A stretch of DNA of 64,000 bases from Clytia hemisphaerica (lineage: Eukaryota; Cnidaria; Hydrozoa; Leptothecata; Clytiidae). The notes under the pieces are model-generated. The model was not told the origin of the DNA, ran no database searches, and saw nothing but the letters and a program-made list of their open reading frames with translations. The position numbers were made by a program, and so were the translations under genes. The DNA lies in NCBI GenBank assembly GCA_902728285.1, contig CACVBU010000682.1, forward strand, positions 1,411,005-1,475,004, read 5' to 3'. The stretch's first letter is position 1; each line of letters opens with the position of its first letter. Below, in pieces: positions 48,326 through 60,389 of this stretch.

Positions 48326-48965
48326 CATAGTGGGCACCCCCCCCCCAGGATTCTGGGGGGGGTTGACGATTTTCAAATTTTTTGAATCAGGTGGGGGTTG
48401 AGTTGATGAAAAAATTCAGGTGGGGGTAACCCTATACAGGTGGGGGTGGAAATTTTCAGGTGGGGGTTGTGTAGTTTTCAGGTGGGGGTTGTGTAGTTTT
48501 GAGTGTATCTTTCAGTTGAACAAAAAAAGAAACTTTGAAAAAACTGTATATACAGGCTTGCAAGAAAAAAAAAGTTTATTTCTTATCCTCCAATCTCCTC
48601 CTGACTTTTTTTAGCACAGCTGCCTCACACTTACTAATAGGATCATGAAATGGCTAAATGATCAGGCAAACAAAAAAGAGTCCAAACCTAAAAGAAAAAC
48701 ACCCCAATTTGTAGTATAATGTATACAAATTTAATATAACACTGGTGAGGGTGTTTCAATCAAATCTATTAATGAAAACTTTTAAAATTTGAGAAACAGA
48801 TGAAATTGGATTTTTCAGGTGGGGGTTGGAAGATTTTTTAAAATCAGGTGATGGTTGCCCAAGAAGGTGGGGGTTGAGTAGTCTTCAATTTTCAGGTGGG
48901 GGTAAGCCTATGCAGGTGGGGGTGACTTTTTTTAGGTGGGGGTTGGAGGGGTGTTGCCCACTATG
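48326..48965. mobile_element. G-run element with TIRs and 5-bp duplication
   Basis: Ends CATAGTGGGCACCCCC and its near complement GGTGTTGCCCACTATG, flanked by direct ACTGG (48321-48325 and 48966-48970). The interior has about 12 copies of CAGGTGGGGGT, all on the plus strand, in two blocks (48390-48500 and 48820-48955). It lies just inside the intron after the exon ending at 48270. Confidence 0.85.
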
Positions 48966-48970
48966 ACTGG

Positions 48971-50072
48971 TTCTCAACTTCAATTGAGCTAGAATCTGAG
49001 AATGTGTCTGTTAGTCAGTCAGTATGTCACCTCAATAAAACTTTGGGACAGACTGGAGACTTCAAAAATGGTCAGATTTGGCTTTAATTTTGCTCACTTG
49101 TTCCTTGTTTGTGTGAATATCTGGGGGTGTTTTTGAAAATTTACAATTATGTAAGCAACAACACAATGGCCTTACTTTTGGATATGTGAGAAAATTATGT
49201 AAATTCGTTCAACCTTCTCTGGCAGATTTTTATCATAGTTGCAGAAATCTTTGAAAATCGGGAAAACTGCAATTATGTATGAGACCAGGAGAATTGTTCT
49301 GAACTAACCATGAACCTCTGTCAGCAGAGGTGCTAAAAACTTGGAGCATGTGGCGGCAGGTCTGATAGTATTATCTTTTTCTGGACCTGGTTAGCTCGGT
49401 TGAAGTGTGCCAATGATTATAAGATGGTTATCTTTCAATTAGCAAAATGATTTCCTTTCTGATTTGATTTGATACACATGTTATGGATATAGCATGTGGC
49501 TCCCTAGATTTTGTAGAGGAGGAGATTATCTCCTATAAACAACTTAAATTATTATGTTTTAACAGCTAAAAAAAGACATGGGTACGAGCTTTTTGCTCAT
49601 AGCTATATAGGTAAATACTTTTGAAACATAAGCAGCCATGTGTACTACAGGTGACAGGGAGAGATTCATCCTCAAAATTTGGCTTTGCTTCAAAGTTTTA
49701 CTAGCCATAGGAATATTCTTGCTAAACATAAGATGATTATGTTTATATATTTCCTACTGTCTGGATTTCTGTCTCATTTGAATGGTTTAACTCTTTAAAT
49801 AATATACAAAGAAATAAGAAAATAACATAAGAAATTGATTAAAGTTTATTAAAATGTTTGACTCCATTTGTTGTTTCTATTTATTATCAAAACTTTCCTT
49901 TAATTCATGGACAGATACCTAAACTTCCACTTACATTTTCATTTGTCAGATATTTTCATGATCAGGCAGACATAGGCAAGAAAATTGAGATACAAAAACT
50001 AATCTTTTGTAGTATGAGTGCATAGTGCTTCGTGACTTGGTTTATTGTACACTCAATGATCGATATATTTCA
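48971..50072. other. No feature seen
   Basis: AT-rich sequence with no supported ORF or repeat. Confidence 0.5.
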
Positions 50073-50078
50073 TATCTA

Positions 50079-51275
50079 AAAAATTTGGGTTGGGAGACAA
50101 GATACATGGTGACGACGCGCCCCTCGAACTAGCTTATTTTTTCTATTTATTTTTTCATATTTTTATAAGAAATTAGGGATTCCAGAGTTGTTTGCGACTT
50201 GCCTGTATCTTGTGATTTTTTCAAAAACAAAATTGTCTCTCGGGATTGATATGGAGCGACGCGCTCCTTCTTCCAAGGCGTTTGCGAACTACAATACTTT
50301 CCCTTTGAGATGATTCATGCTAAATGGCATTAATATGCAAAACGATCATAAAAAAACCATGACAAATCATCACAGTGTGTTCATAACCAATACAGTTAGT
50401 CAGCGTTTAATGAAATATTATTTTGTTAGATCTGGTCAGCTTAGTGGAGACAGTCTTGGTTTACTTGTGATTTGAAAAATCTAATTTCATTTCCTAAAAA
50501 ATTTGGGCTGGGAGACAAGATACATGGTGACGACGCGCCCCTCGAACTAGCTTATTTTTTCCTTATATTTTTTTCAAATATTCTTAACAATTTATATATT
50601 TTTAAGTTATTAGTCAGGAATATTTTTTCCATTTTTATAAGAAATTAGGGATTCCAGAGTTGTTTGCGACTTGCCTGTATCTTGTGAGTTTTTCAAAAAC
50701 AAAATTGTCTCTCGGGATTGATATGGAGCGACGCGCTCCTTCTTCCAAGGCGTTTGCGAACTACAATACTTTCCCTTTGAGATGGTTCATGCTAAATGGC
50801 ATTAATAAGCAAAACGATCATAAAAAAACCATGACAAATCATCACAGTGTGTTCATAACCAATACAGTTAGTCATCGTTTAATGAAATATTATTTTGTTA
50901 GATCTGGTCAGCTTAGTGGAGACAGTCTTGGTTTACTTGTGATTTGAAAAATCTAATTTCATATCCTAAAAAATTTGGGCTGGGAGACAAGATACATGGT
51001 GACGACGCGCCCCTCGAACTAGCTTATTTTTTCCTTATATTTCTTCAAATATTCTTAACAATTTATATATTTTTAAATTATTAGTCAGGAATATTTTTTC
51101 CATTTTTATAAGAAATTAGGGATTCCAGAGTTGTTTGCGACTTGCCTGTATCTTGTGAGTTTTTCAAAAACAAAATTGTCTCTCGGGATTGATATGCGGC
51201 GACGCGCTCCTTCTTCCAAGGCGTTTGCGAACTACAATACTTTCCCTTTGAGATGATTTATGCTAAGGCATAAAT
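50079..51275 (+). repeat. Three tandem units of about 420-480 bp
   Basis: Units start at TTTGGG(T/C)TGGGAGACAAG near 50083, 50502 and 50983. Shared blocks include GGTGACGACGCGCCCCTCGA, CCAGAGTTGTTTGCGACTTG and GCGACGCGCTCCTTCTTCC. Units 2 and 3 carry an extra about 65 bases (AACAATTTATATATTTTTAA) missing from unit 1; unit 3 stops after TGATTTATGCTAA. A 95-residue ORF in unit 2 is not open across the others and is not called. Confidence 0.85.
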
Positions 51276-53230
51276 AAGCAAAAAAGATTGTAACCAAATC
51301 AATACCAAGCTACAGTTTATTTATATACCAAAGACATGAAGTTAGATAACTTTAGATGAGAAATAATTTGAGAATGTTTGTCTTTGTTTTTCTCTTCATC
51401 TGTCTGTCTGTAACTTCAAAGATGTTTTGATTTTTTGGGTGAAACCAGGGGTAGTTTTTGTTTTAACCAATAGGTTTATAGTTTCTCAGGCTTTGTCATT
51501 TCAAAATTCCAGAATCATTCCAAAATTGCACTCCTAACTTTTTAGGCATGTGATGAGAAGGGCTATGAATAACTTTGTAGTAAAATCCAAATTTAAGGCC
51601 TGTGTTTGATCGCATTCCTCAAGAATTTTAGGTGTGTGTGAATCGTTAATTCAAACAACTGCGACCCAAGTTTTTCTTTATACATACCATAGATACAACA
51701 GAACATAAATTTATCTTTAAAAAGCTCTAAACACTAAAATAAAATCCTCCAAAAGCCAAAGCAAGCTTGGAAACACAAAAATCCTTCCTCTCGTCATCTT
51801 GGTTTGAAAATGTTTAAATCAAAATGTCTAATGGGTTTCAGCGAATGGCAACATTTTGTGGGAAAGAGGATTTGCTGACTATTAAGCAGCCTCTATAAGA
51901 AACTTTTTCGTTAAAGGATGAGCAGAAGCCTAGAGACTTCCAAAGACTTTAAGGGGAGTCTTTTATTTTCAATTTCCTAAAGGGGGTTACCATTTAACAA
52001 ATATCTGTTCTCATGATAATACTTGAAAATAGTATTTCTCAACCAGTACTATTGAATTATTTTCCCTTGATAATGATATTGTCAAACCTGTTTAACAATT
52101 ACCTTGTCCATTCAAGGCTTTAGGGGACTGAACAAAAAAATTTAAGGATGTTTCTATGGGTGTTTTTGAGGAGATGTAAATCTGAACCTTTTCAGTCTTG
52201 AACCAAAAAATTATAATTCAAACCTTCAGACAGACAGGAAAGATGATTCAAGTTCTTATTGTTTTTGTTTTGATTTTTTTGTTTACTCACGAGGTCCTGG
52301 AAATGCTCTCAATCTACAGGTCCTATTATTAGTTTTAACAAATTACCACATAAGATAACTGCTTTTGCAGCATTCTTTGTAATGCCAAATTTAAGATGGA
52401 CTGAAATTAATAATTGAGTTTTAAAAAGAAATCATTTGCTAAAAGAAAACTATTCAAATAATTGATAACCAAATATGAGGCACTATTCCTATCACTGTTA
52501 TCCGACTTGTCCGATTGTCATACTTTGAAATTGAATTTCCTTTATTTAGCTTATTTAATTACTTACTTAGACAACATTTCAGAGGAGTCGTGCTTTCAAT
52601 ATGTGAGAGGACCTGGAATATTAGTTGAAAATTCTTCTCGCACTTATGGTAAATGAGAAAGTGAAAAATATGACTTATTTTAACTGCTTCTGCTTACTAG
52701 TTTGTTGTTTAATTTGATTGTCTGGCCTACTTTTAATTGTGATTTGTTACATTCTATTAAATTTGTGTTCCTTTGAATAAACTACTATAGCATTTTTATC
52801 TACGTTTTGTTGATACAATATTTTCAAATTGAAGAAAAAGTTTGAATCAAATATTTGTAATCTGATTAATTAATTTTTTCACTCTAGTGATCAAGTGATT
52901 TATTTTGATGGATAATCAGCATTCAAAAGATGACCAACTTGGAGAAATGGTAAAATTATTGTTTCTTGGGTTTTAATGGAATATTACATTCTGCTGGGGG
53001 TCTCAAAAGGGGGTGGCAAATGTTTCATTTCAGGGAGATTCTGAAAAGGAGAAAGAAGGAGAGCATGGGAAAAAAGTTCTGACAAAGCTCATACCATTTG
53101 CAGCAAATTTATTACTTAGCAGTTGAAAAATCGTGCATTATTGGTTAACTTACAACATGGCTTCATCTCCCCCCCCCTGCTCGCAGGGGGGGGGGGTTAA
53201 AAGGTCTCAGGGCAACTGGTACCTACAAAT
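51276..53230. other. No gene seen
   Basis: AT-rich. A small palindrome at 53168-53200 (C8-TGC/GCAG9) and T-rich runs are the only structure. Confidence 0.45.
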
Positions 53231-53239
53231 AGTATTTGG

Positions 53240-53555
53240 CCAGGGGCCACCTACTGAGCTAGGGGGGACCTAATTTTTTACATTTTTTACCTCTCGCAAA
53301 CCTTTTTCCATAAAAAACTTTAGTGATAAACTTTATTTTCTTTTGTTTGCCTTTAAGTAGCTATTTTTAAAACTGTTGTATTTTAAAATTACACTTGACA
53401 AAAAAGAAAGTTTTTCTAAAAGTATATCTACGATTTCAATTTTTAGCTTTTTTCGATTTTTGAACTTTTAGGGGCCACCTAGAATATTTTTTTCCAATAG
53501 GGGCCACCTAAATCCTAGGGGGCACCTAAATTCTTAGGGGGGACCTAGGACCTGC
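53240..53555. repeat. GGGGCCACCTA-containing repeat pair
   Basis: GGGGCCACCTA followed by CTAGGGGGGACCTA occurs at 53240-53275, and variants (GGGGCCACCTAAATCCTA, GGGGGGACCTAGGACC) recur at 53470-53552, with T-rich sequence between. Probably ends of one decayed element. Confidence 0.45.
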
Positions 53556-54509
53556 TTATAAGCCATGTACAAAGGGCTGAATCACTTTCTAAAAATTATG
53601 CATATTTTTGGCAAAATTTAAGAATAATGGGCTAAAGGTCTCAAAGGGAGGGGCAAAAGATGTTTCCATTTTCTGGTTTGGAAGGTAATTTTTTGGTTTA
53701 CAGACATTGGAAAGGAACCTTTAGACCGGATTCAAACTTGAATTAATGGTTGAGAAAATAAAAGAAATGTGTTTTGAGATACCAGAAAACAACGAAAGTT
53801 TTGTAGTGGTTAACTTGTGTTAAGGGTGCCATTAAGGAAAGCAGTATTGGAGAGCATTTGTTATTTCCTTTATATCGCATCATACCATATCATCCGATAC
53901 GATCAGTTCCATTGATATCCTGTGTGGCCTTCTTGGTAGAAAATTAAAACCATTCATCATGACGCCTGCTTTTAACCATGCAGATCATGGCTTATGATTG
54001 AAGCAATTCCTTTTCCATTTTAGCTGTTAACTGGATGCTGGACATATGCTGCCATACGTTGAAGTTCTTGAACGAAATTTGAAATGATAACAACGTGATA
54101 CTACTTTGAAAAGACTGCCATCGGAGAAAGAGTAGCGTGCTATTTCGATTGATTGAAGGAGAACAAATTATGGTAAACGATCGAAAGAGACAATCCAACT
54201 TGTAATGGTTATAGATTACATGATTTTTTTTAGAAGCATACAAAAATCCGAAAACAGGCTCAGAGATGCTTAGGTAGAAAGCTTGATAAGGCTGAAAAAT
54301 GCTTGAGGGGATGCTTAAATCTAAAGCATAAATTTAGGAAATGCTGAAAATCCGTGAAATTCCAGCCAAAAAAGCCAAAATCAGGAAAAAAATATATTTT
54401 GTAGGCTCAAGCAATGCTTGCCATATGCTTAATTTTTCCCCATATCTGAGCTTAGATATGCTTATAGTTGCAATGCTTATAAAAAAACATGTATTCTGCT
54501 TTCACTCAT

Positions 54510-55920
54510 GGAGGTATAAAGAAACAGGAGAAGTATGCTATTGTAACCATGCTCGCCCTACGATTAAAAATATTACGAGGTATGCATGCTCATAATCTCA
54601 TTTATTATATACCCGTTGGCAAAAACAGCCATTGAATAATTCCTGATATACCACGGTATTATACCACAGTAGAATTTTTTTTTCAAACTTTTTTTCGAAA
54701 CTTGATTTTTTGTCACTTTTATTTTGTTGCTATTAAAGAGAGACAATAAAAGAGTTCAGTTGTGAATTTCGTGAACAATTGAATGACTTAAGTCATTAAA
54801 AAGCAGTTAAAAAGAAAAAAACATTCGAATGTTCCATTTGTGTAAGAGTTTTGTGTGAATCTCTTTACAAAATAGAAACTTATAACTTGTTTTCGTCTTT
54901 GAGCATATAATAAAACATATATTCAATAGGTTTACGTTGGTTATTGGATTTATCAACCCTCGGTGATGAATATTCAACTCGGCTTCGCCTCGTTGAATAT
55001 CACATCACCTCGGGTTAATAAATCTCAATAACCAACTTTTACCTATTGAATATCTGCTTATTATTATATACCTGTAGGCAAAAACAGCCATTGAATAATT
55101 CCTGATATACCATGGCTATTATACCACGGTAGAATTTTTTTTTCAAATTTTGCTTTCAAAGTTTGAGTTTTTTTGTTGCTCTTGTTGTTATCAAAGAAAT
55201 TCATTAATTAAGAAAAAACATTCGAACGTTCGATTATGGGAGTGTTTTAAGTGAAACGTTTAGCTATTGACGTAATTAATGTTTTATTTTTGCCTCTAGG
55301 TATATAATAAAACATATATTCAATAGGTTTTCGTTGGTTATTGGACCTAATTGAATATCTGCTTATTATCGTGCATTTTTTAATGAGCTCTTTTGTTGAT
55401 AGGTCTTATTGGCTAACTTAAGTGTTGGAAATTAGATGGGACGAGATTCATTGTTTCTGACATTGGTGTAAGAAAATATTTGGATTAGAAAAGGGCCTGT
55501 AAACTTTGCAATTTTTCGATCAACATTTTCTTCAAGGTGAACTCTATTGCTTAATACTTTCCTCCAAAATTCTCCAGCGACTTTTTGTCTACAAATTGGG
55601 TCTGAAATTGTGTGTGCTTATAAAGAACTTTTCATTTTCTGGCTTGAGAAAATACCTTTTCAAAACAAAATTTAATGGATGACAAAGTTGAACGCAAACT
55701 TATTTCGTGGAGCTAAATTTTATTTTATTCTCGTATATTAGAAGGCTGAAAATCTTCGATGCTGATAGTAAGAATGTTCAGAGCAAACTTGAGTTCTACT
55801 AAAAAGTCGTATTTCATCGGGCGAGCCTAGAATTTCTTTTGATTTATTACATAAAAGAAATCAAAAGACTTTTACGACCAATTACCGACAAATTCATCTC
55901 CTGTCTTTCTTTATACCTCT
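54510..55920. mobile_element. Inverted-repeat element, copy 2, with nested insertion
   Basis: Opposite-strand copy of 634-1304: ends GGAGGTATAAAGAAACAGGA and CCTGTCTTTCTTTATACCTC, flanked by AT on both sides. It is longer because about 760 bases are inserted at 54606-55365. Confidence 0.8.
54606..55365. mobile_element. Nested insertion with TTAT duplication and long hairpin
   Basis: Comparison with copy 1 (634-1304) shows the empty site ATTTATCGTGC; here TTAT stands on both sides (54602-54605, 55366-55369). The insert is two head-to-tail partial units (TATATACC(C/T)GT.GGCAAAAAC at 54604 and 55066). The first contains a hairpin at 54924-55058 with about 60-base arms (ATTCAATAGGT..GTTGGTTATT; tip TTCAACTCGGCTTCGCC). 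The second has lost most of the hairpin. Confidence 0.7.
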
Positions 55921-56690
55921 ATGTTTCACTGAAACTTTAACTTGAGTATAAAAGACTGATTGACAATGCAACGCAGACTATTTCATGAAGGAAGTAATGC
56001 ATCATAAACTCTCGACGCCTAGATATTTTTCAATTTATTGTACTCTTATTAGATCAATATAATTCTATGATTATTTTGTAAAAATACATGGAAAAGATAA
56101 ACCTTAATTAGTCTATCTCGTCACCTTGGTTTGGGAGGTGACGAATATATCTGAGCCAAAACCGAAAATAGACACTTAGAGAGGTAAAATTTACTTTTTT
56201 GGGAACCCTTGGAAAGACTTTTCCCTAAATTTTGGTCGATTTTCACCAAGTTTTGTTCGAAATTTCTAGGAATTTTGACCCTTTCTGTGGGAAACTCTCG
56301 ATTTTTGTGATTTTGGAACCTTTTCTTCAGAGACTAACTTATAAATCTACACCCCATTCGCGAGACTTTTGAGTTGTGAAAAAAGATATCCTTATGGCTC
56401 GTACATACCCGTTTCCTGTTTTGACCAAGTGCACCCGGTGGGCTTCTTTGCTATGCTATCAAAATGTTCGAATAGTGCCTTCAAAGTTCCCAATAGCCAG
56501 AACATTCGGATTTGGAGAATTTAAATAGACTTCTAAAGTAGTGTTTTCTCCGCAGAAGGGCCTTTTGCGAACTTTCTACTTGATATTCGACCTTTGAATA
56601 AGTATACGTCTGTGATAGATTCTCATGGCGTTATACTCTGCAACTATCGTCACTTGCCAAATGCCTGAGCCAAGAGTGCTATATGTTCAC
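55921..56690. other. No gene seen
   Basis: Noncoding; includes a small palindrome GTCACCTTGG..GGAGGTGAC near 56120. Confidence 0.4.
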
Positions 56691-56697
56691 CTCTTTT

Positions 56698-57157
56698 CAG
56701 CTGGAAATACAGTGCCGTTCCCATTAAATACTGTAATCATTCTAGGCAATTTTGGGACAGTTATTTTTACATTTTTATTTCCAGCTGGAAATAGAGAGCC
56801 GTTCCTATAAAATATGTGTATTGCTCTGACATTTTTCCTTTTTTATCTCCAGCTGGAAATAGAGAGCCGTTCCTATAAAATATCTATATTGCTCTGACGT
56901 TTGCTACCTTTATTTTCCTTTTTGATCTCCAGCTGGAAATAAAGAGCCGTTCCTATACATTTGTATATCTCCTCCTGGCAAATGTGAACGGCTATTTCAA
57001 GGAAAAGGTCGAAACTTTTTTTTTGAGAGCTGTTCCCGTGCAATTTGTTCCATTTTCCTGGCATATTTTTCTTTTCCAGCTGGAAATTTGGAGCCGTTCC
57101 GGACAACCCGATTATGTTCATTTTATAGAAATTTTCTCCTGGCTGGCAAAAAGGAAC
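56698..57157. repeat. CAGCTGGAAAT / AGCCGTTCC motif array, copy 2
   Basis: Units at 56698, 56782, 56849, 56929 and 57076: CCAGCTGGAAATA, then GAGAGCCGTTCC, then TATAAAATAT in the middle units. The middle three are nearly identical, spaced 67-80 bases. Inverted GAACGGCT occurs near 56987 and 57152. Confidence 0.75.
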
Positions 57158-57359
57158 GGCTTTTTCGTGTTTTGCCTCGGTGGCTGCTTCTGTACCTTTA
57201 AAGAAGCGCATTACGATGTAGAACATGAAAATCGGTGTTACTTAAATTTAGGTTTTGCCAATTTTGCGAAAAACCGCAAAAACCAAAAAATGCCGACGTC
57301 AGCAAAACTTTTGAAAAAAATGATTATGTCAAAATGTTTTTATTACTGATATTTTTTAT

Positions 57360-57795
57360 ATATTCACTTGGAATCATGATCGTTTTGGTACCAGCTTGCT
57401 TTGATATGCCGTTAATGCCAATTGCCCCGAGGGAAGGCCTAGCCATACAAAACACATTTTACGTATGGTGTGGGCCAAACAAAACCCAATTTACTTCATT
57501 AATCAGTATGGTAACCGGTCCAACTAATACAAGTTGTAGGTACGGAAGGTGGAGCAAGAAAGAGGATTCATCCCATTGTCAATACAATGACAACTCTTCA
57601 TGCTTAACGAGAGGCATTAAATGTGGCAAATCTTGTTTCTGCAAAAGATGCCAAAATGGGAGACCTGAAACGTTCTCCTCTAAAAGAAGAAGAAGAATCC
57701 AACCATGCCCCAGTCAAACGTCGACCCTAACGTCTTTCAGTGCCCTCACTGGGAAAATACGAACAACACGAAGTCACTCAAAGAAGAGACAGTAA
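57360..57795 (+). CDS. CXC-like cysteine-rich protein, copy 1
   Basis: The frame (open from 57235) becomes conserved at SLGIMIVLVPACFDMP and runs through LAIQNTFYVWCGPNKTQFTS, ISMVTGPTNTSCRYGR, HCQYNDNSSCLTRGIKCGKS, then CFCKRCQNGRPE and a basic KRRRR tail. The cysteine spacing (C..C..C..C.C..C) resembles CXC/tesmin-type zinc-binding domains found in many transposon-associated proteins of animals. The part before 57360 is not shared with the second copy at 62821-63650 and may be intron or spurious. Copy 1 lacks about 240 bases present in copy 2 after TCTTTCAGTG, so its C-terminus is truncated. Stop at 57793. Confidence 0.55.
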
Positions 57796-58791
57796 TTTTT
57801 TCTTTTAGGTTTTTTTTTTCACATATATATAGCGAAGATATGTAATATCTGTCATTGTAGAAAAAGAAAAGTATTGATATATAAATAACTCAACCTGATA
57901 AAAACGAAAAAAGTAAAGAATAATTCTGTATATTTACGATTTTTTTGGATATTTCTAATTTTTTAATTTATAAATCATTCCGAAACAGAGGGAAATTTAG
58001 CAAAAAGTCAAAGGGAATTTAAATAGTGGTATCTGAAAGAAAAACCTAATAGTAATATTGGAGAAACAATGAATTGCAAAGATTTCTGACAAACATACTT
58101 CAAACATACTTCCGTACAATCATTAATACAAGCTCATCAGAATGCATACAAAATGGGAACAAATACACAAATATATTAAAAAACATACATACACAGAACA
58201 CAAACCCGAAGTCCCAGACTTGTGACTGGCACTGGTGACTTGTGACTTTCCACGTTCCTCGATACCATCGCAATCCCTGATACAGTCATGGACAAAAATG
58301 TTGAGAAAAACGCAATAGGTTGTAGCCCAACTTTTCTCTAAGAATTTGAATTTTTCTTAATCACATAAGAACTCGTACAATTCGAAAATTGCACTCGTGA
58401 TTTTTTTGTTTCGAATTTTATTAATTTTACTCTGTTTTCTGGTATCAAAATAACAGTATCATAAGCATTATTATTTATCCATCTAATGTAATATTTATAA
58501 TAATTATAATTTAAAAATCGTGGAAACCAGAACATTTTGGACACCAATGATGTGTTCAACTTCAATAAAAGAAGGCCCATGCTGAAGCAAAATCCTGAAC
58601 AATAAGTTTTTTTTCAAAAACAAGCATACGTAACAGTGAAAAAGGATAGTGCGAAAAAAGTGAAAAATCTAAATTCTTTTTTGAAAAGAACAATTTCCCA
58701 AGAATCAAATATTCAGGTATTTTAGAGGGAAATAATGTCCTTACCTTAACCTTTCTTTCTAACCAGATACTTAACAACACCTTCAAGGACA

Positions 58792-59427
58792 ATGGCACGT
58801 CTCATATCTAAACATGGAAAAGGAAAAGGTAGGCTTTATAACTAATATTGGGAACTATTATTAAAGAGACTTTCATGGCGAAATGGGGTTTGGTTTAGTA
58901 CTGGAAAATTATAAAAAAAGTAATGATAAAGTATATACAGTCTTATTTTGTGTAAGCTTTTATTAATGTAAGTAAGTTTTTCATTTTTTAGTAATATTTA
59001 TTTCACAAAGACTGATATTAGGAATTGATCCGATATACTCATTTGATATCTGACTATACACTTCAATTTTTTGTACTAGATGCAGTCGAAATCATTAAAA
59101 GGGCGATGCCATCAAAAACAAGCCTCCTTTTAAATAAAGTTTTTGGAATGGATCACGTTGTCAAAGAATATCTCAAAATACGTGAAAAGTATAAGCAAGA
59201 TCAGAAAACATATGAAAACGACTATTTAGACTCACTTGCACAGCTGGAGGTGAAATTAAAATCGAAAAAATAAAACTGAAGAAGAATTACAAAGAATCGA
59301 GATCAATTCCCTGTCAAAAGACTCCATTGCTATAACTATTGGTAACGAGGAAGACAAGATTACATTTGAGCAGTTGAAGAATGAATTGTTCATAACCGAT
59401 TGCCTGCTAGAGAATTTAATTGGATAA
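58792..59427 (+). CDS. Two-exon small gene, unrecognised (A-run frameshift)
   Basis: Exon 1 58792-58828 (MARLISKHGKGK, donor AAAG|GTAGGC) joins exon 2 at 59080 (acceptor TACTAG), giving DAVEIIKRAMPSKTSLLLNK, HVVKEYLKIREKYKQDQKTY and LAQLEVKLKSKK. A one-base shift in the A run at about 59268 continues the frame as KTEEELQRIEINSLSK, FEQLKNELFITDCL, ending at TAA 59425-59427. AATAAA follows at once as a possible poly(A) signal. Helical, charged, about 127 residues. It lies between the two CXC-like copies and may belong to the same element. Confidence 0.45.
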
Positions 59428-59652
59428 ATAAAATCATTATAAATTTTATAATTACCAGTTCCTTGTGCCAATTGAATCAATTGAATGTAATTGAATAATT
59501 ACAATTTTATTGACGAACACAAAAAAATTGTAATAGAATATTTCCCAAAATTTGCGGTTTCAATCTGTTTCAATTGTTGAATTTAATTTCATCAATGAAA
59601 TACTACCCAAAATTTAAGTTTGCTTGTATTCGATTGGTTGATCATATTTGAC

Positions 59653-59686
59653 TATATGTGACTCTCCAAGAGATTTTAAGGTCCCC
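59653..59686 (+). repeat. Third copy of the TATATGTGACTCTCCAAG block
   Basis: TATATGTGACTCTCCAAGAG then ATTTTAAGG matches the terminal part of the ACCGGTC repeats at 8076 and 20847, without the ACCGGTC body. Confidence 0.6.
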
Positions 59687-59853
59687 TCTAAGTAGACTGT
59701 AAATCACTCCCTTGACACATTTGTTTGTCAAGAAGTTTAACATCACAAAGCATCCAAAACATCCACCACCAAAAGCACGACTTTGATGTTAACATCATCC
59801 TGCTAAAAAAGACGAAATAGCTGATTCGCAAGGAGAACCAAAAGAGGGAAAAG

Positions 59854-60384
59854 TTGTTATTGGAACAACTCAAACAGTCAATGAGTAGAAGACAGCAGAT
59901 TACCAAATCAACGATGTTGTCTTGTAGGCCTGTTTTACTTAGAAACTACCTGGTACTTTTTAGCTTCATTAATAAAGTTTATGAAATGGGCCCTGATTAC
60001 GGACTTATTAGCAGACACGTTGACAAATCTAATAAGACTGACCAGCATTCTGCTGAAAGAATGACCAAAGAAAATGTTATTTCAGCTCTTCGAGAATTAC
60101 CTTGGTCATATGGCACTATTTTCTATCTGAAATTGGCCAGGCAAGGGTTTGATTCCTGGTGGGATCCAAAGTTAACACCGCTGCAAAGAATTGTCAAATC
60201 ATATTTTATTCTCAAATGCTTTCACCTTTGGAGAAAATGGTTGGTTCTTTCAGGTTATACCTTGAAAACTCACTTTATTACTGCAGACTCTTTTTTGGTT
60301 CAAATCTGCATATTTTACAAGCTTTTCTTGCCATCAAAACCCTTTGCCCTGTGGCGTTGGTCTTTCTCTAGAAAGCTATTTTAG
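59854..60384 (+). CDS. Unrecognised 176-codon ORF
   Basis: Long for this AT content. Coding-like middle: GPDYGLISRHVDKSNKTDQH, ERMTKENVISALRELPWSYG, LARQGFDSWWDP. Just upstream another frame reads KKDEIADSQGEPKEGKVVIG, which also looks coding and suggests a shift near 59890. The C-terminal part is hydrophobic and may be outside the real frame. No family recognised. Confidence 0.3.
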   Translation: MLLEQLKQSMSRRQQITKSTMLSCRPVLLRNYLVLFSFINKVYEMGPDYGLISRHVDKSNKTDQHSAERMTKENVISALRELPWSYGTIFYLKLARQGFDSWWDPKLTPLQRIVKSYFILKCFHLWRKWLVLSGYTLKTHFITADSFLVQICIFYKLFLPSKPFALWRWSFSRKLF

Positions 60385-60389
60385 TTTAG

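Noticed and set aside
53168-53200. C8/G10 palindrome as a terminator or origin
   Set aside because: Looks like a decayed hairpin MITE centre or homopolymer artefact; no supporting context.
54250-54490. Recurring ATGCTTA words
   Set aside because: Degenerate, no fixed period, A/T-rich context; not separable from chance.
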